This document shows, one piece after another, positions 1 to 12,900 of a stretch of 64,000 nucleotides of DNA. Below the pieces are notes generated by a model. The model was given only the letters and a program-made list of their open reading frames with translations, made no database searches and was not told where the DNA came from. Both the position numbers and the translations under genes were made by a program. This DNA comes from Lepus europaeus (lineage: Eukaryota; Chordata; Mammalia; Lagomorpha; Leporidae): the NCBI RefSeq assembly GCF_033115175.1, contig NC_084843.1, forward strand, positions 58,692,474 through 58,756,473. Direction: 5' to 3'. The first letter of the stretch is position 1. Each line of letters begins with the position of its first letter.

Positions 1-2252
1 AAAGTGTGGTTAACTGAGGTTACTAAAAAAGCAATTCAAATCAATCGGCAATCTACAAAAAGAGTTAAAGATTTTAAAAGCTATTATTAAAAATGCTATA
101 TTGGTCTATTATGCTATGTTATATGTGTGTACATATTGTATGTCCACATGGGGAAATTTTATTAAGAGTTTTATTTTAAATGGCTTATAGATAAGATTGT
201 CCATAAATTTAAGCTGCTAAAATCAATCAAAGATACATTTTAATTTGTGTGACCTGAATCTGTGTATCATATGTTTTAAACTTGTTGGTAGAAAGAAACT
301 AAAAACATTTTATATGGTTGTGCTTAAGTTTACTGGTTAAACAAACTACAACATGTTAGATATTTAAGAGGGGTTTTCAAATACATGATTCTTAAAATTT
401 ATAGAAGGCATTGGACCTTCTGGTAAATGTTTTCTTAAGTTGTTATCTAATGGTTGAAACTGTTTGCTAAGTATTCATGTGATATTGCTATTGTCAGCAA
501 GCGATCTAGGACTTGCTCCCTCATTTCTCTATTCTAAGCCCAACTTGTTCTTTCATTTCTCTATTCTCTTCAAGGTAGGAAACTAATTCTATTATGAAGG
601 AATCTGTAGGATGCACAATTTAATCTTTAGACCTTATAAAAGAGATGGCTAACATTTTTCTGCAGTAGCATAGCCAAAATAAGAACTTAAATAATAATCT
701 CATAGCTAGATTCACTTCGCCATCAGCGAAGTATACAGTAAGTAGAAAAAACCTCCCTTTCAGACCAAAGGGAAAGAAAGTGTTAAAGGGAGAATATAAT
801 TTTCCTCATGGGCATTGTCTACCTTAGAAAAACTACTACAGAACATGCCTGTGACTATAGACTTGTAGTTCAGGCCACCGAAGATTAGAGATGGGACTTG
901 GGCACTCCCTTGACTTGCATCCTCTAGTCTGCTTTAACACAAACCAGGAGGAAAAGAAAGCTCGGCATCAGAAGCAATGGGTGGCAGGCCTATTAATGGC
1001 TGATCTGTACAGTGATCTGCCCTCAAGGAGACCCAACAGGCCAGTCCACTGCAGTGGCTTTCAATGTGGTAAGCCTGGGCTTCAGCAGAAGTCAGCTTGT
1101 GAAGATCCCTGGCAGCTCTGCCAAGAGTTGGATCACTGGAAATGGACCTGCCCTGGAGTCGAAGGATGCCCAGGTCAGAGCCACAGATCTTATTGGCTCT
1201 AAGCTGAAAAGCCCTTCACTCAGCCCAACTTCCAAAGTGACCACTGCAGCTGAGGGGACGGCCAAGTAGGGTCAGCAACATTGCAGGCAGAACTGTAAAT
1301 TTCTTGTTAGAGATGCCACCTGCCATTACCTGGCCAGCTCTCCTCCCAGGCCAGCCAAGTCATGAAAGTCAACAGAGTGCCTTCCCCTAGGAGGTTCACA
1401 CCTCCCTTAGGATATACCCCATGTGAAGAGATAGATAGGTCTGGGCCTCTGAACTTACAAGGCCTAAAGCCAACCAGATTATTATCAAGCCCCTTCTATC
1501 AGGTTCTATTTGCCTCTCAATCAGAAAACTTAACTGTAGCTTAGACAGCACCTTTCTTAGCTCCTCTAATAATGACTCTGTCCTTTGTTCTAGGCCCTGT
1601 CTAGCGTACTTGGGCCTCATTCCTTCGTAATCATAACCTCTACTCTACCACCAATGGCTCTACTCCCAACATGTGTGTACTGATGGTCCTCTTCCCCACT
1701 TAATGCTGTATAATTGTTCAAACCTGGTTAATGCCACTGTTAGGATCATTGGTTACTATCCTCACTCTGTCTTTTATGACCTTGTCTAAATATGATCAGA
1801 GTCGGCAAACTTGGAAGGCTTCCATAGCCTTGGCAACTCATGACGACAGCCTAGGGTGGTTAATGACGCCATAAACTAGAGTGTCAATTTGTTGGGTCAA
1901 CAACAGGAGCCACTGTGCACCTGCTCCTCATGTGGGATCTCTGTCCTTAATGTGCTGTACATTGTGATTTGATGCTATAACTAGTATTCAAACAGTATGT
2001 TTCACTTTGTGTGTCTATGTGAGTGCAAACTGTTGAAACCTTTATACTAAATTGATCTTCTGTATATAAAGAGAATTGAAAATGAATCTTGATGCAAATG
2101 GAAGGGGAGAGGGAGCGGGAGAGGGGAGGGTTGCGGGTGGGAGGGAAGTTATGGGAGGGGGAAGCCACTGTAATCCATAAGCTGTACACTGGAAATTTAT
2201 ATTCATTAAATAAAAGTTAAAAAAAAATGAAAAAAAAAAAAAAAAAAAAAAG
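1..2252 (+). mobile_element. Retroviral gag/protease remnant fused to an L1 3' tail with poly(A)
   Basis: From about 880 to 1420 the frames, after indels, show a retroviral nucleocapsid-like stretch (QCGKPG, then CQELDHWKWTCP) followed by a protease-like segment (VSNIAGRTVNFLLE) in which the catalytic Asp-Thr-Gly is lost. Frames are broken by stops and shifts, so nothing is expressible. From about 1735 to 2220 the sequence matches the L1 3' UTRs at 14500-15190 and 16450-16780, ending in AATAAA and about 30 A. There is no gap between the two parts. Positions 1-880 are AT-rich with no clear coding trace. The retroviral part is inferred from motif remnants only. Confidence 0.55.
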
Positions 2253-2564
2253 AAACCCTGCAGGCTAGGATAGAATAGTGAGATATAGCCCAAGTCCTAA
2301 AAGAAAAAAATGGTCATCCCAGAATATTATACCCTGCAAAGCTCTCATTTGTGAATGAAGGTGAAATAAAGACCTTTCATAAGCAACAGAAATTGAAAGA
2401 ATCTGTCACGACTTGTCCAGCCCTGCAAAAGGTGCTTAAAGAGGTGTTACACACAGGAACAAAGAAACATGGTCCTCAATATGAAAGAAGGTAAAGGAAG
2501 AAAAACTCTCAGTAAAAGATCAAAGGAAGTTCAAAGTATAAATTAGAAATATCTTTGGAAAAAT
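2253..2564 (+). pseudogene. L1 ORF1 C-terminal fragment
   Basis: Nearly collinear with 9608-9920 of the intact L1 (the ORF1 end, its TAA and the ORF1-ORF2 spacer), with scattered changes and stops. The element at 1-2252 seems to have landed in this older L1, since its poly(A) runs straight into the ORF1 sequence. Confidence 0.85.
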
Positions 2565-2575
2565 GGAAGGGAAGG

Positions 2576-2735
2576 GGCCGGTGCCATGGCTCACTTGGCT
2601 AATCCTCCGCCTGCGGCGCCGGCATCCCACATGGGCACCGGGTTCTAGTCCCGGCTGCTCCTCTTCCAGTCCAGCTCTCTGCTGTGGCCTGGGAAAGCAG
2701 CAGAAGATCGCCCAACTCCTTGGGCCCCTGCACCC
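2576..2735 (+). mobile_element. C-SINE, 3'-truncated
   Basis: Starts with the typical tRNA-derived head (GGCCGGTGCCATGGCTCAC) and reads through the middle of the family consensus to the CCTGCACCC block, where the match ends. Confidence 0.85.
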
Positions 2736-3096
2736 ATTCCAACACAACCTTAACCAACAGTGTGCAATTAGATAACCATTTGTATGGAGGCAAATAAGAG
2801 CATCAGCAAACTTCACCAACATCAGAGTCCACGAGGATCCTACACGAGAATGGATAGTAACAATTCAGCCAACAATTGCTTAACTCCCATCTCTATATAG
2901 AAACTGCTCTCTCTGTACAGTTAACTCAATCTTACTGTCACCAGTGCAGACCAATAAACACATGTAACCTCTCAGATAATTCCAGAAGCTCCTTGACTTA
3001 AACCTTCTAAGATTACCTGATGTTTTAGCCTCCCTAAAAAAAAAATTGCATATACATATGTGTGTGTGTGTGTGTGTGACTGTGAGTGTATGTCGA
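2736..3096. other. Unclassified intergenic stretch with a (TG)n microsatellite
   Basis: AT-rich sequence without a plausible gene. A TG dinucleotide run lies at about 3058-3079. I could not assign the rest. Confidence 0.5.
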
Positions 3097-3540
3097 GCAG
3101 GTATTAGAGGGCCCCTGAAAGGCATCCTGGGTTACACTAAGATCAGGTCGTCTCCTGTGACTTCAACAGTGACTCCCACTTCTCTACCTTTGATGTTGGG
3201 GACGGCATTACCCTCAGTGAGCACTCTGTCAAGCTTGTTTTCTGATATGACAATGAATATGGCTACAGCACCAGAATGGAGGACCTTAGGGTCCACAGGG
3301 CCTCCAAGAAGTATGACCTCCTGGACCACAAGTCCCAGTGAGACCACTAGTCCCACTGTGGCCACCAGAGGGAGAGAGGGGCCCTTAGCTCATGGGGATT
3401 CCCTGTCCCCACTCAGACCCCAACACATTTAGAGCTTCTCCTCTGCATATTTCCAGTCTAAGATCCCCTGGAGAACCGGAGGGGCTTAGGGAGCCCTACC
3501 TTGGCATTTATCATCAGTAAAACCCACTGTACCCAGTCAA
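3097..3540 (+). pseudogene. GAPDH: GAPDH pseudogene, 3' fragment
   Basis: Encodes a decayed copy of the last part of glyceraldehyde-3-phosphate dehydrogenase: EGPLKGILGYT, then the codons matching the DFNSDTHSSTFD and WYDNEFGYS regions, with frameshifts. It continues into the GAPDH 3' UTR (GGGGCTTAGGGAGCCCTACC and the modified end region). No introns, so a retrocopy; the first four fifths are missing and the poly(A) signal has decayed. Confidence 0.85.
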
Positions 3541-3637
3541 AACAACAGTCAAAATGTGATGATGGAGGAGAAACAAACACCAAAAGAAGTAAGAGCACAG
3601 CCATGCATGCCTTGGGAATAGAAACACAATATGTCTT

Positions 3638-3973
3638 TTTTTTTTTTTTCCTTTTTGACAGGCAGAGTGGATAGTGAGAGAGAGAGACAGAGAGAAAGGT
3701 CTTCCTTTTTGCCGTTGGTTCACCCTCCAATGGCCGCTGTGGCAGGCGCATCTTGCTGATCCGAAGCCAGGAGCCAGGTGCTTCTCCTGGTCTCCCATGT
3801 GGGTGCAGGGCCCAAGCACTTGGGCCATCCTCCACTGCCTTCCCGGGCCATAGCAGAGAGCTGGCCTGGAAGAGGGGCAACCGGGATAGAATCCGGCGCC
3901 CCAACCGGGACTAGAACCCGGTGTGCCGGCGCCGCAAGGCAGAGGATTAGCCTGTTAAGCCACGGTGCCGGCC
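3638..3973 (-). mobile_element. CSINE2-type SINE
   Basis: Full length in reverse: poly(T), GACAGGCAGAGTGG, then the consensus back to the GCCGGC head. Flanked by a slightly diverged duplication (AGAAACACAATATGTCTTT against AGAAACACAGCATCTCTTT). Confidence 0.93.
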
Positions 3974-4378
3974 AGAAACACAGCATCTCTTTAAGGGAGG
4001 AAAACCAGGATATTTAAACGGGTGGCATTTACCTAAGGGGCTGCAACACCCCCTTATTTCTGAGAACAGCGACCCATGAAGGATAAGAGGCTGCTCTGCA
4101 GAGGAGGCCCCCTTCGCATCATCGTTCTGCAGGCTGTACGTGAAGGGGCACAGCAGGGGTGACCACAGCGTGCACTTTAGAGGCAACTGAGCTCAGGGAA
4201 GACTGGGTCCCAGCACAACCAAGGTAGACCCACGTCCTGTCCTTCAGCACAAGCAGAAAACGAAGAGGTGGGAATGCTTTACACCTGACTGCAGTGGAGG
4301 ACATCCTCGTCATGGAGAAGATCTGACACTAAGAGAACTCCGGTGGTGGAAACAAACCCATTAAGATACTTGGCACAG
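3974..4378. other. Intergenic sequence, no gene seen
   Basis: Moderate GC and apparently non-repetitive. Short frames only; no recognisable protein. Confidence 0.4.
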
Positions 4379-4700
4379 GGGCTAGCACTGTGTAGGTTAA
4401 TGCTCCGCCTGCGGCGCCAGCATCTCATATGGGGGCTGGTTCTCGACCTGGCTGCTCCTCTTCTGACCCAGCTCTCTGCTATGGCCTGGGAAAGCAGTGG
4501 AAGATGGCCCAGGTGCTTGGGCCCCTGCACCTGTGTGGGAGACCAGAAAGATGCTCCTGGCTCCTGGCTTCAGATCGGCTCTGGCCACTGCAGCCATTTG
4601 GGGAATGAACCAAAGGATGGAAGACCTTTCACTCTGTCTCTCCCTCTCACTGTCTGTAACTTTACCTCTCAAATAAATAAATAAAAATCTTTAAAAAAAG
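4379..4700 (+). mobile_element. C-SINE
   Basis: GGGGCTAGCACTGTGTAGG head through the family body to an (AAAT)n and A-rich tail. Confidence 0.9.
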
Positions 4701-5528
4701 ATAATTAGTACATACAAGATGTTATTGATTAGGGATTCTGAACTGGTCCCTTGAGAAGCTGAGCCAGCTCACTGAGGAAGGGACTTTCAGTGCCAGTAGA
4801 GGTCTATCGCATCATGAATGAAATATAGACCAGGCTAAACCAGTAGGTGGTGAACTAAGGCATGAGGATCAGGAGGCCACAGAAGCAGTGTTCATGATGA
4901 CTGTGTAGTTCAATGGTTGGCACATGGCCTCGAAACATTTATGGGCCTTTGTGGTGAGGGGCAAATGCTCTGTTCCAAAAAACAACAACAAAAAAACTTT
5001 TAAAAATACACCTGTATACCTGAGGGGCCAGCGTTGTAACTGTGTATATGTGTATATCCTTGGGGCACAATGTGATAATTCCACACCTATATATAATATG
5101 TGGTGATCAAATTAGGTTACCATTTCCATCTCCTTATTAAAAAACACTCTTTATTACCACTTAGTAATTGCACATACTTTGGGGGTATAAAGAGAGATTT
5201 TAATGAATGTACACAATGTGTACTGATCAGATCTGAGGAACTGTTTCCCCCAACTACTGGTTTGCATTTAGAGTTTTGAGTTCCTGAGCATCCTTCCTTA
5301 ACATGACAATAATCTTTCCTGCATGGCTATCCTTTATCAGCCCCTTAAACTGAGGTAGCCATCAAAGAATGCAATCTATTCAGTGAGGGACCAGAACCTG
5401 CCATGCCAGCATCCAACAAGAGCACCAATTTAAGTCCCACCTGCTCCACTGTTATTCTTTTTAAAGAGGGTTGAATTTTTTTTTTACTCTTCCAGGGAGT
5501 CTGACCCTACAAGGGGCTTGGTTCTTTT
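4701..5528 (+). mobile_element. Old L1 3'-UTR-like fragments and unassigned sequence
   Basis: Two stretches, about 5055-5120 and 5170-5270, carry the pattern of old mammalian L1 3' ends (GGGGCACAATGTGATAATTCC; TGTACACAATGTGTACTGATC). The remainder is unassigned. Confidence 0.5.
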
Positions 5529-5850
5529 CTTTTTATTTATTTATTTATTTGAAAGACAGAGTTACAGAAAGAGGTAGAGACACACAGAGAGAGTGAAAGG
5601 TCTTCCATCCACTGGTTCACTCCCAAATGGCCACAATGACCAGGGCTGGGCAAGGCTGAAGCCAGGAGCTTCTTCCGAGTCTCCCATATGGGTACAGGGG
5701 CCCAAGCATTTGGGCCATCTTCCACTGCTCTCCCAGGCCATCATCAGGGAGCTGGATAGGAAGGAGAGCAGCTAGGACTTGAAGTGGCGGCCATATGAGA
5801 CGCTAGCTCTGCAGGTCAGGGCTTTAATCCACTGTGCCACAGATCAGATC
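5529..5850 (-). mobile_element. C-SINE
   Basis: Reverse copy: (TTTA)n tail, GAAAGACAGAGTTACAG, down to the CACTGTGCCACAG head. Confidence 0.9.
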
Positions 5851-6480
5851 TGCTTTTATTGACTTGAAAGCAGGCTGCACAGTGAAGCCCCTTTGGATTT
5901 TTTTTTTTTTTTTTTGACAGGCAGAGTTAGACAGTGAGAGAGAGAGACAGAGAGAAAGGTCTTCCTTTCCCGTTGGTTCACCCCCCAAATGGCCGCTACC
6001 GCCGGAGCACCACGCCAATCTGAAGCCAGGAGCCAGGTGCCTCCTCCTTGTCTCCCATGGGGTGCGGGGCCCAAGCACTTGGGCCATCCTCCACTGCACT
6101 CCCAGGCCACAGCAGAGAGCTGGACTGGAAGAGGAGCAACCAGGACAGAATCCAGTGCCTCGACTGGGACTAGAACCCGGTGTGCCGGCGCCGCAAGGCG
6201 GAGGATTAGTCTATTGAGCTGTGGTGCCGGCCTACCCCTTTGAATTTAAGAACATTTTTCTGCTTCCTTTCTTCTTCCTGCAACTTCTCCTGCCAGAACT
6301 GCCATGCCCATAACCCAACATCCGTTTTCTGTGACAGCGGCACAAAGCATGTTGCAAACTTCTCCCATTCAGCTTTTCTTCCAAGCTGGCCCGTCATTGG
6401 GGGAGCCAGGCAGCTATCCACGAAGGAGCATCCTGGGAGCTCTGTGAGGAGCCCATAGCCAGAGGGGTTCGCAGCCAGGC
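5851..6480 (-). pseudogene. Unrecognised possible retrocopy, split by a SINE
   Basis: On the reverse strand an open stretch (6480 to 6240; includes [14 protein letters not shown] and [17 protein letters not shown]) is interrupted by a CSINE2 at 5899-6235 and then continues to a stop and an AATAAA (reverse of 5854-5860). The layout resembles the end of a retrocopied mRNA. I do not recognise the protein and chance is a real alternative. Confidence 0.25.
5899..6235 (-). mobile_element. CSINE2-type SINE
   Basis: Complete reverse copy from poly(T)-GACAGGCAGAG to the GTGGTGCCGGCC head. Duplication CCCCTTTGRATTT on both sides. Confidence 0.93.
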
Positions 6481-6534
6481 CACTGGCTGCCTGCCCAAGC
6501 CACTGCGCTGCACTGCAGCTCTGAACACTCCAGA

Positions 6535-6800
6535 GGGGAGTCCCGGTGCTGCTCCACTTCCCATCCAGCTCCCTGCTGATGCCCCCGGGGAAGCAGTGCA
6601 ACACAGGGGCTTGTGCCCCTGTGCATGCAGGAGACCCAGATGGAGTTCCAGGCACCTGGTTTCAGCCTGGCCCAGCTCTGGCCACTGAGACCTTTTGAGG
6701 TGTGAACCCGTGGATGGAGGGAGTGTGTGTGTGTGTGAGTGTGTGTCTCCCTTTCTCTGTAACCCTGCTCTTCAAATAAAATAAATCTCCTTTAAAAAAA
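6535..6800 (+). mobile_element. C-SINE, diverged
   Basis: Family body from the TCCCGGTGCTGCTCCACTTC block to the A-rich tail, with a GT-rich expansion at 6718-6748 replacing the usual TC run. Confidence 0.8.
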
Positions 6801-6888
6801 TAGAAACAGGTAGCCTGGTATGTTTTTGTCTCACTTGTGGACAAAGACTTCTATAGAGAGAGTGTGTAAAAAATAACTGCTCTTCATC

Positions 6889-8079
6889 AAAATGTCCATT
6901 CTCCCAAAAGCAATTTATAGATTCAATGCGATACCAATCAAAATACCAAAGACATTCTTCTCAGATCTGAAAAAAATGATGCTGAAATTCATATGGAGAC
7001 ACAGGAGACCTCGAATAGCTAAAGCAATCTTGCACAACAAAAACAAAGCCGGAGGCATCACAATACCAGATTTCAGGACATACTACAGGGCAGTTGTAAT
7101 CAAAACAGCATGGTACTGGTACAGAAACAGATGGATAGACCAATGGAACAGAAAAGAAACACCAGAAATCAATCCAAGCCAACTTATATTTGATCAAGGA
7201 TCTAAAACCAATCCCTGGAGCAAGGACAGTCTCTTCAACAAATGGTGCTGGGAAAATTGGATTTCCACGTGCAGAAGCATGAAGCAAGACCCCTACCTTA
7301 CACCTTACACAAAAATCCACTCAATATGGATTAAAGACTTAAATCTACGACCTGACACCATCAAATTATTAGAGAGCATTGGAGAAACCCTGCAAGATAT
7401 AGGCACAGGCAAAGACTTCTTGGAAAAGACCCTGGAGGCACAGGCATTCAAAGCCAAAATTAACAATTGGGATTGCATCGAATTGAGAAGTTCCTGTAAT
7501 GCAAAAGAAACAGGAAAGCAAAGAGGCTTCCTACAGAATGGGAAAAAATATTTGCAAACTATGCAACAGATAAAGGGTTAATAACCAGAATCTACAAAGA
7601 GATCAAGAAACCCCACAACAACAAAACAAACAACCCACTTAAGAGATGGCCCAAGGACCTCAATAAATATTTTTCAAAAGAGGAAATCCAAATGGCCAAC
7701 AGGCACATGAAAAAATGTTCAAGATCACTGGCAATCAGGGAAATGCAAATCAAAACCACAATGAGGTTTCACCTCACCCTGGTTAGAATGGCTCACATTC
7801 AGAAATCTACCAACAACAGATACTGGCGAGGATGTGAGGAAAAAGGGATACTAACCCACTGTTGGTGGGAATGCAAACTGGTAAAGCCACTCTGGAAGTT
7901 AGTCTGGAGATTCCTCAGAAACCTGAATATAACCCTACCATACAACCCAGCCATCCCACTCCTTGGGATTTACACAAAGGTGCTGTCTGCACCTTAATGT
8001 TTAATGTAATTCACAATAGCTAAGACCTGGAATCAACCCAAATGCCCATCAACAGTAGACTGGATAAAGAAATTATGGG
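6889..8079 (+). pseudogene. L1 ORF2 C-terminal part, first half of split copy
   Basis: Encodes the post-RT region ([20 protein letters not shown] onward) with loss of frame in the [11 protein letters not shown] region and a deletion near 7980. It keeps the RGCEEKG cysteine that the intact L1 below has lost. It continues at 15191. Confidence 0.9.
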
Positions 8080-8815
8080 GGGAGCCAAGATGGCGGATAG
8101 TGAGGACGTGTGCCTTAGTTTGGGAAAATAAACTTTCATAAAAGTGGAATTACTGTAGCCTCAGGAAAAGACTCAAGAAAAAAACTGCAGAGGAAACGCT
8201 TCCGGATCTTGTGGATGAGACACAGAGGACTTACAGGGAACCCACCGCGTGGAAAACCAACCGAGACGAGCCGAGCGGCAGCGGCGGGAGAGGAGCCAGA
8301 GCCACAGAATCTCGCCAGCGCGGGAACGGAGGAGGGTAAGACAAAGACCTGAGAAGTCCGAGACATTGGGGGGAGGGGGAACAGAGGCCTCTCCCTTCAC
8401 TCACCAAGCAAAACAAAGAGCACCACGATTTTACATATGTAAAGCTCAGCCAAACTCAGTATCTTTAGCGAAACTGGAGAACACATTGAGGGCTGCATAA
8501 ACTCTGTGTATGGTCCCAGGGGTAGATCAAACGAATACTCACAGAGGCCAGATTTCAACTACCCTCAACTCCACTCCCAACTGAGTCAAAAAAAAAAAAA
8601 AAAAGAGAGAGAGAGAGCGAGCCAGCAAGGAGCAAGTGAGTGAGAAATCTGGGAGAGTCGCTCTTTACACAGCCTTAAACCTGAAGAAACAAGCATAGCT
8701 CTCTGGCCACACCCATCACAGCCCCTAAGGCTCCAACAAAGCAGACAGCTCACTTAGAGGCATAGTATAACGAGAGAAAAAAACAAAAACAAAAACACCA
8801 CAAATTATCTCTAAC
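8080..8815 (+). promoter_or_regulatory. L1 5' UTR / internal promoter
   Basis: About 736 bases before ORF1, opening with GAGCCAAGATGGCGG, which contains a YY1-type AAGATGGCGG element near +1. Known L1 5' UTRs hold the internal RNA polymerase II promoter. An A18-(GA)n tract lies at 8588-8618. Confidence 0.8.
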
Positions 8816-9853
8816 ATGCCAAGCAAGAAACATAGAAGCGGAGGTACCAAGAACAAGGAAGGCACTATGACGCCCCCAAGTGAACAAGACATGCCAATGC
8901 AAGATTATGAAGATGAAGAGATAGAGGAAATGCAAGAAGCAGATTTCAAAAAATTGATAAGAACATTAAGAAGTTCTCAAAAACAAATTCTTGAACTACA
9001 GAAATCCTTAATGGACAAGATAGAAAATCTCTCCCGTGAAAATGAAATATTAAGGAGGAATCAAAATGAAATGAAAAAATTAGTGGAACAGGAAACTGCG
9101 ATAGTGACAAAAAACCACAATGAAATGAAGAACTCAATAGATCAAATGGCAAACACATTAGAGAGCCTTAAAAACAGAATGGGTGAAGCAGAAGAGAGAA
9201 TATCGGAATTAGAAGACAGAGAACAGGAAAGGAAACAGTCAAATCAAAGAAAAGAAGAAGAAATCAGAAATCTAAAAAATACTGTCAGGAATCTACAGGA
9301 TACTATTAAAAAACCCAACATTCGGGTTCTAGGAGTTCCTGAAGGCATGGAAAGGGAGAAAGGATTAGAAGGCCTTTTTAGTGAGATACTAGCAGAAAAT
9401 TTCCCAAGTTTGGAGAAGGACAGAGACATCCTAGTACAGGAAGCTCAGAGAACCCCTAATAAACATGATCAAAAGAGATCCTCACCACGACACGTCGTAA
9501 TCAAACTCACCACAGTGAAACACAAAGAAAAGATCCTAAAATGTGCAAGAGAGAAACGCCAGATTACTCTCAGAGGATCTCCAATTAGACTTACAGCTGA
9601 TTTCTCATCAGAAACCCTACAAGCCAGGAGAGAATGGCGAGATATAGCCCAGGTACTAAGAGAGAAAAACTGCCAGCCCAGAATATTATATCCTGCAAAG
9701 CTCTCATTTGTGAATGAAGGTGAAATTAAGACTTTTCATAGCAAACAGAAATTGAAAGAATTTGTCGCCACTCGTCCAGCCCTGCAAAAGATGCTTAAAG
9801 ATGTGTTACATACAGAAACACAGAAACACGGTCACCAATATGAAAGAAGGTAA
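8816..9853 (+). CDS. L1 ORF1 protein (RNA-binding chaperone)
   Basis: 345 residues, uninterrupted. ORF1p coats L1 RNA as trimers and acts as a nucleic-acid chaperone in the L1 particle. Residues about 45-160 are a heptad-like coiled coil rich in Glu, Lys and Leu ([20 protein letters not shown]). The RNA-recognition domain starts near 167 with [10 protein letters not shown]. The C-terminal domain follows, with [19 protein letters not shown] and ILYPAKLSF. The start ATG lies after an A-rich leader. The spacer to ORF2 is 68 bases. Confidence 0.95.
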   Translation: MPSKKHRSGGTKNKEGTMTPPSEQDMPMQDYEDEEIEEMQEADFKKLIRTLRSSQKQILELQKSLMDKIENLSRENEILRRNQNEMKKLVEQETAIVTKNHNEMKNSIDQMANTLESLKNRMGEAEERISELEDREQERKQSNQRKEEEIRNLKNTVRNLQDTIKKPNIRVLGVPEGMEREKGLEGLFSEILAENFPSLEKDRDILVQEAQRTPNKHDQKRSSPRHVVIKLTTVKHKEKILKCAREKRQITLRGSPIRLTADFSSETLQARREWRDIAQVLREKNCQPRILYPAKLSFVNEGEIKTFHSKQKLKEFVATRPALQKMLKDVLHTETQKHGHQYERR

Positions 9854-9921
9854 AGGAAGGAAACCTCACAGCAAAAGATCACAGGAATCTCAAACCAGAT
9901 ATTAGAAAATATCTTTGGCAA

Positions 9922-12900
9922 ATGGCAGGGCAAAGTTACTCCTTCTCAATAGTCACACTGAATGTTAATGGCTTGAACTGTCCAGTTAAAAGACACCGAT
10001 TGGCTGATTGGGTTAAGGAACAAAACCCATCCTTTTGCTGCTTACAAGAAACCCATCTATCCAACAATGATCCATACAAGCTGAGAGTGAAAGGCTGGAA
10101 AAAGATATACCACGCCAACAGAAATGAAAAGAGAGCGGGCGTAGCCATCTTAATATCGGACAACATAAACTTTACCACAAAAACTGTTAGGAGAGACAAA
10201 GAGGGGCACTATATAATGATTAAGGGATCCATTCAACAGGAAGAAATAACGATTATCAACGTATATGCACCTAATTACAGGGCACCAGCTTATTTAAAAT
10301 ACTTGTTAAGGGACTTAAAGGGAGACTTAGACCCCAATACAATAGTACTGGGGGACTTCAATACTCCACTCTCAGAGATAGACAGATCAACAGGACAGAA
10401 GATCAACAAGGAGACAGTAGATTTAAATGACACTATAGCCCAAATGGATCTAACAGATATCTACAGAACATTTCATCCTACATCTAAGGACTTTACATTC
10501 TTCTCAGCAGTACATGGAACCCTCTCTAGGATTGACCACATACTAGGCCATAAAGCAAGTCTCAGCAAAGTCAAAAGAATTAGAATCATACCATGCAGCT
10601 TCTCAGACCACAAAGGAATGAAATTGGAAATTGGCAACTCAGGAATCCCTAGAGCACGTGCAAACACATGGAGATTGAACAACATGCTCCTGAATGAACA
10701 ATGGGTCATAGAAGAAATTAAAAGAGAAATCAAAAATTTTCTGGAAGTAAATGAGGATAACAGCACAACATACCAAAACCTATGGGATACAACAAAAGCA
10801 GTGTTAAGAGGAAAGTTTATATCAATAGGTGCCTACATCAAGAAATTGGAAAGGCACCAAATAGATGAGCTTTCAAGTCATCTCAAGGATCTAGAAAATC
10901 TGCAGCAAGCCAAACCCAAACCCAGTAGGAGAAGAGAAATAATTAAAATCAGAGAAGAAATCAACAGGATTGAATCCAAAAAAACATTACAAAAAATCAG
11001 CCAGACAAGGAGCTGGTTTTTTGAAAAAATAAACAAAATTGACACCCCATTGGCCCAACTAACTAAAAAAAGAAGAGAAAAGACCCAAATCAATAGGATC
11101 AGAGATGAAATGGGAAACGTAACAACAGACACCACAGAAATAAAAAGAATCATCAGAAATTACTACAAGGACTTGTATGCCAGCAAACAGGGAAATCTAT
11201 CAGAAATGGACAGATTCTTGGACACATACAACCTCCCTAAATTGAGCCAGGAAGACATAGAAAACCTAAACAGACCAATAACTGACACAGAAATTGAAAC
11301 AGTAATAAAGGCCCTCCCAACAAAGAAAAGCCCAGGGCCAGATGGATTCACTGCTGAGTTCTACCAGATATTTAGAGAAGAACAAACTCCAATTCTTCTC
11401 AAACTATTCAGAGCAATCGAAAAAGAGGGAATCCTCCCAAATTCTTTCTATGAAGCCACCATCACCTTAATTCCTAAGCCAGAAAGAGACGCAACATTGA
11501 AAGAGAATTACAGACCAATATCCCTGATGAACATAGATGCAAAAATACTCAATAAAATTCTGGCCAATAGAATGCAACAACACATCAGAAAGATCATCCA
11601 CCCAGACCAAGTGGGATTCATCCCCGGTATGCAGGGATGGTTCAACATTCGCAAAACAATCAACGTAATACACTACATTAACAGACTGCAGAAGAAAAAC
11701 CATATGATTCTCTCAATAGACGCAGAGAAAGCATTTGATAAAATACAACACCCTTTCATGATGAAAACTCTAAGCAAACTGGGTATGGAAGGAACATTCC
11801 TTAATACAATCAAAGCAATATATGAAAAACCCACGGCCAACATCCTATTGAATGGGGAAAAGTTGGAAGCATTTCCACTGAAATCTGGTACCAGACAGGG
11901 ATGCCCTCTCTCACCACTGCTATTCAATATAGTTCTGGAAGTTTTGGCCAGAGCTATTAGGCAAGAAAAAGAAATGAAAGGGATACAAATCGGGAAGGAC
12001 GAACTCAAACTATCCCTCTTTGCAGATGATATGATTCTTTATTTAGGGGACCCAAAGAACTCTACTAAGAGACTGCTGGAACTCATCGAAGAGTTTGGCA
12101 AAGTAGCAGGATATAAAATCAACCCACAAAAATCAACAGCCTTTGTATACACAGGCAATGCCACGGCTGAGGAAGAACTTCTAAAATCAATCCCATTCAC
12201 AATAGCTACAAAAACAATCAAATATCTTGGAATAAACTTAACCAAAGACGTTAAAGATCTCTACGATGAAAACTACAAAACCTTACAAAAAGAAATAGAA
12301 GAGGATACCAAAAAATGGAGAAATCTTCCATGCTCATGGATTGGAAGAATCAATATCATCAAAATGTCTATTCTCCCAAAAGCAATTTATACATTCAATG
12401 CAATACCCATCAAGATCCCGAAGACCTTCTTCTCAGATCTAGAAAAAATGATGCTGAAATTCATATGGAGACACAGAAGACCTCGAATAGCCAAAGCAAT
12501 CCTGTACAACAAAAACAAAGCCGGAGGCATCACAATACCTGATTTTAGGACATACTACAGGGCAGTTGTTATCAAAACAGCATGGTACTGGTACAGAAAC
12601 AGATGGATAGACCAATGGAACAGAATAGAAACACCAGAAATCAATCCAAACATCTACAGCCAACTTATATTTGACCAAAGATCCAAATCTAATCCCTGGA
12701 ATAAGGACAGTCTATTCAATAAATGGTGCTGGGAAAATTGGATTTCCACATGCAGAAGCTTGAAGCAAGACCCATACCTATCACCTTACACAAAAATTCA
12801 CTCAACATGGATTAAAGACTTAAATCTACGACCCGAAACCATCAAATTATTAGAGAGCATTGGAGAAACCCTGCAAGATATAGGCACAGGCAAAGACTTC

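Noticed and set aside
11163..12245. Reverse-strand frames inside L1 ORF2
   Set aside because: Antisense shadows of a clearly coding retrotransposon gene.
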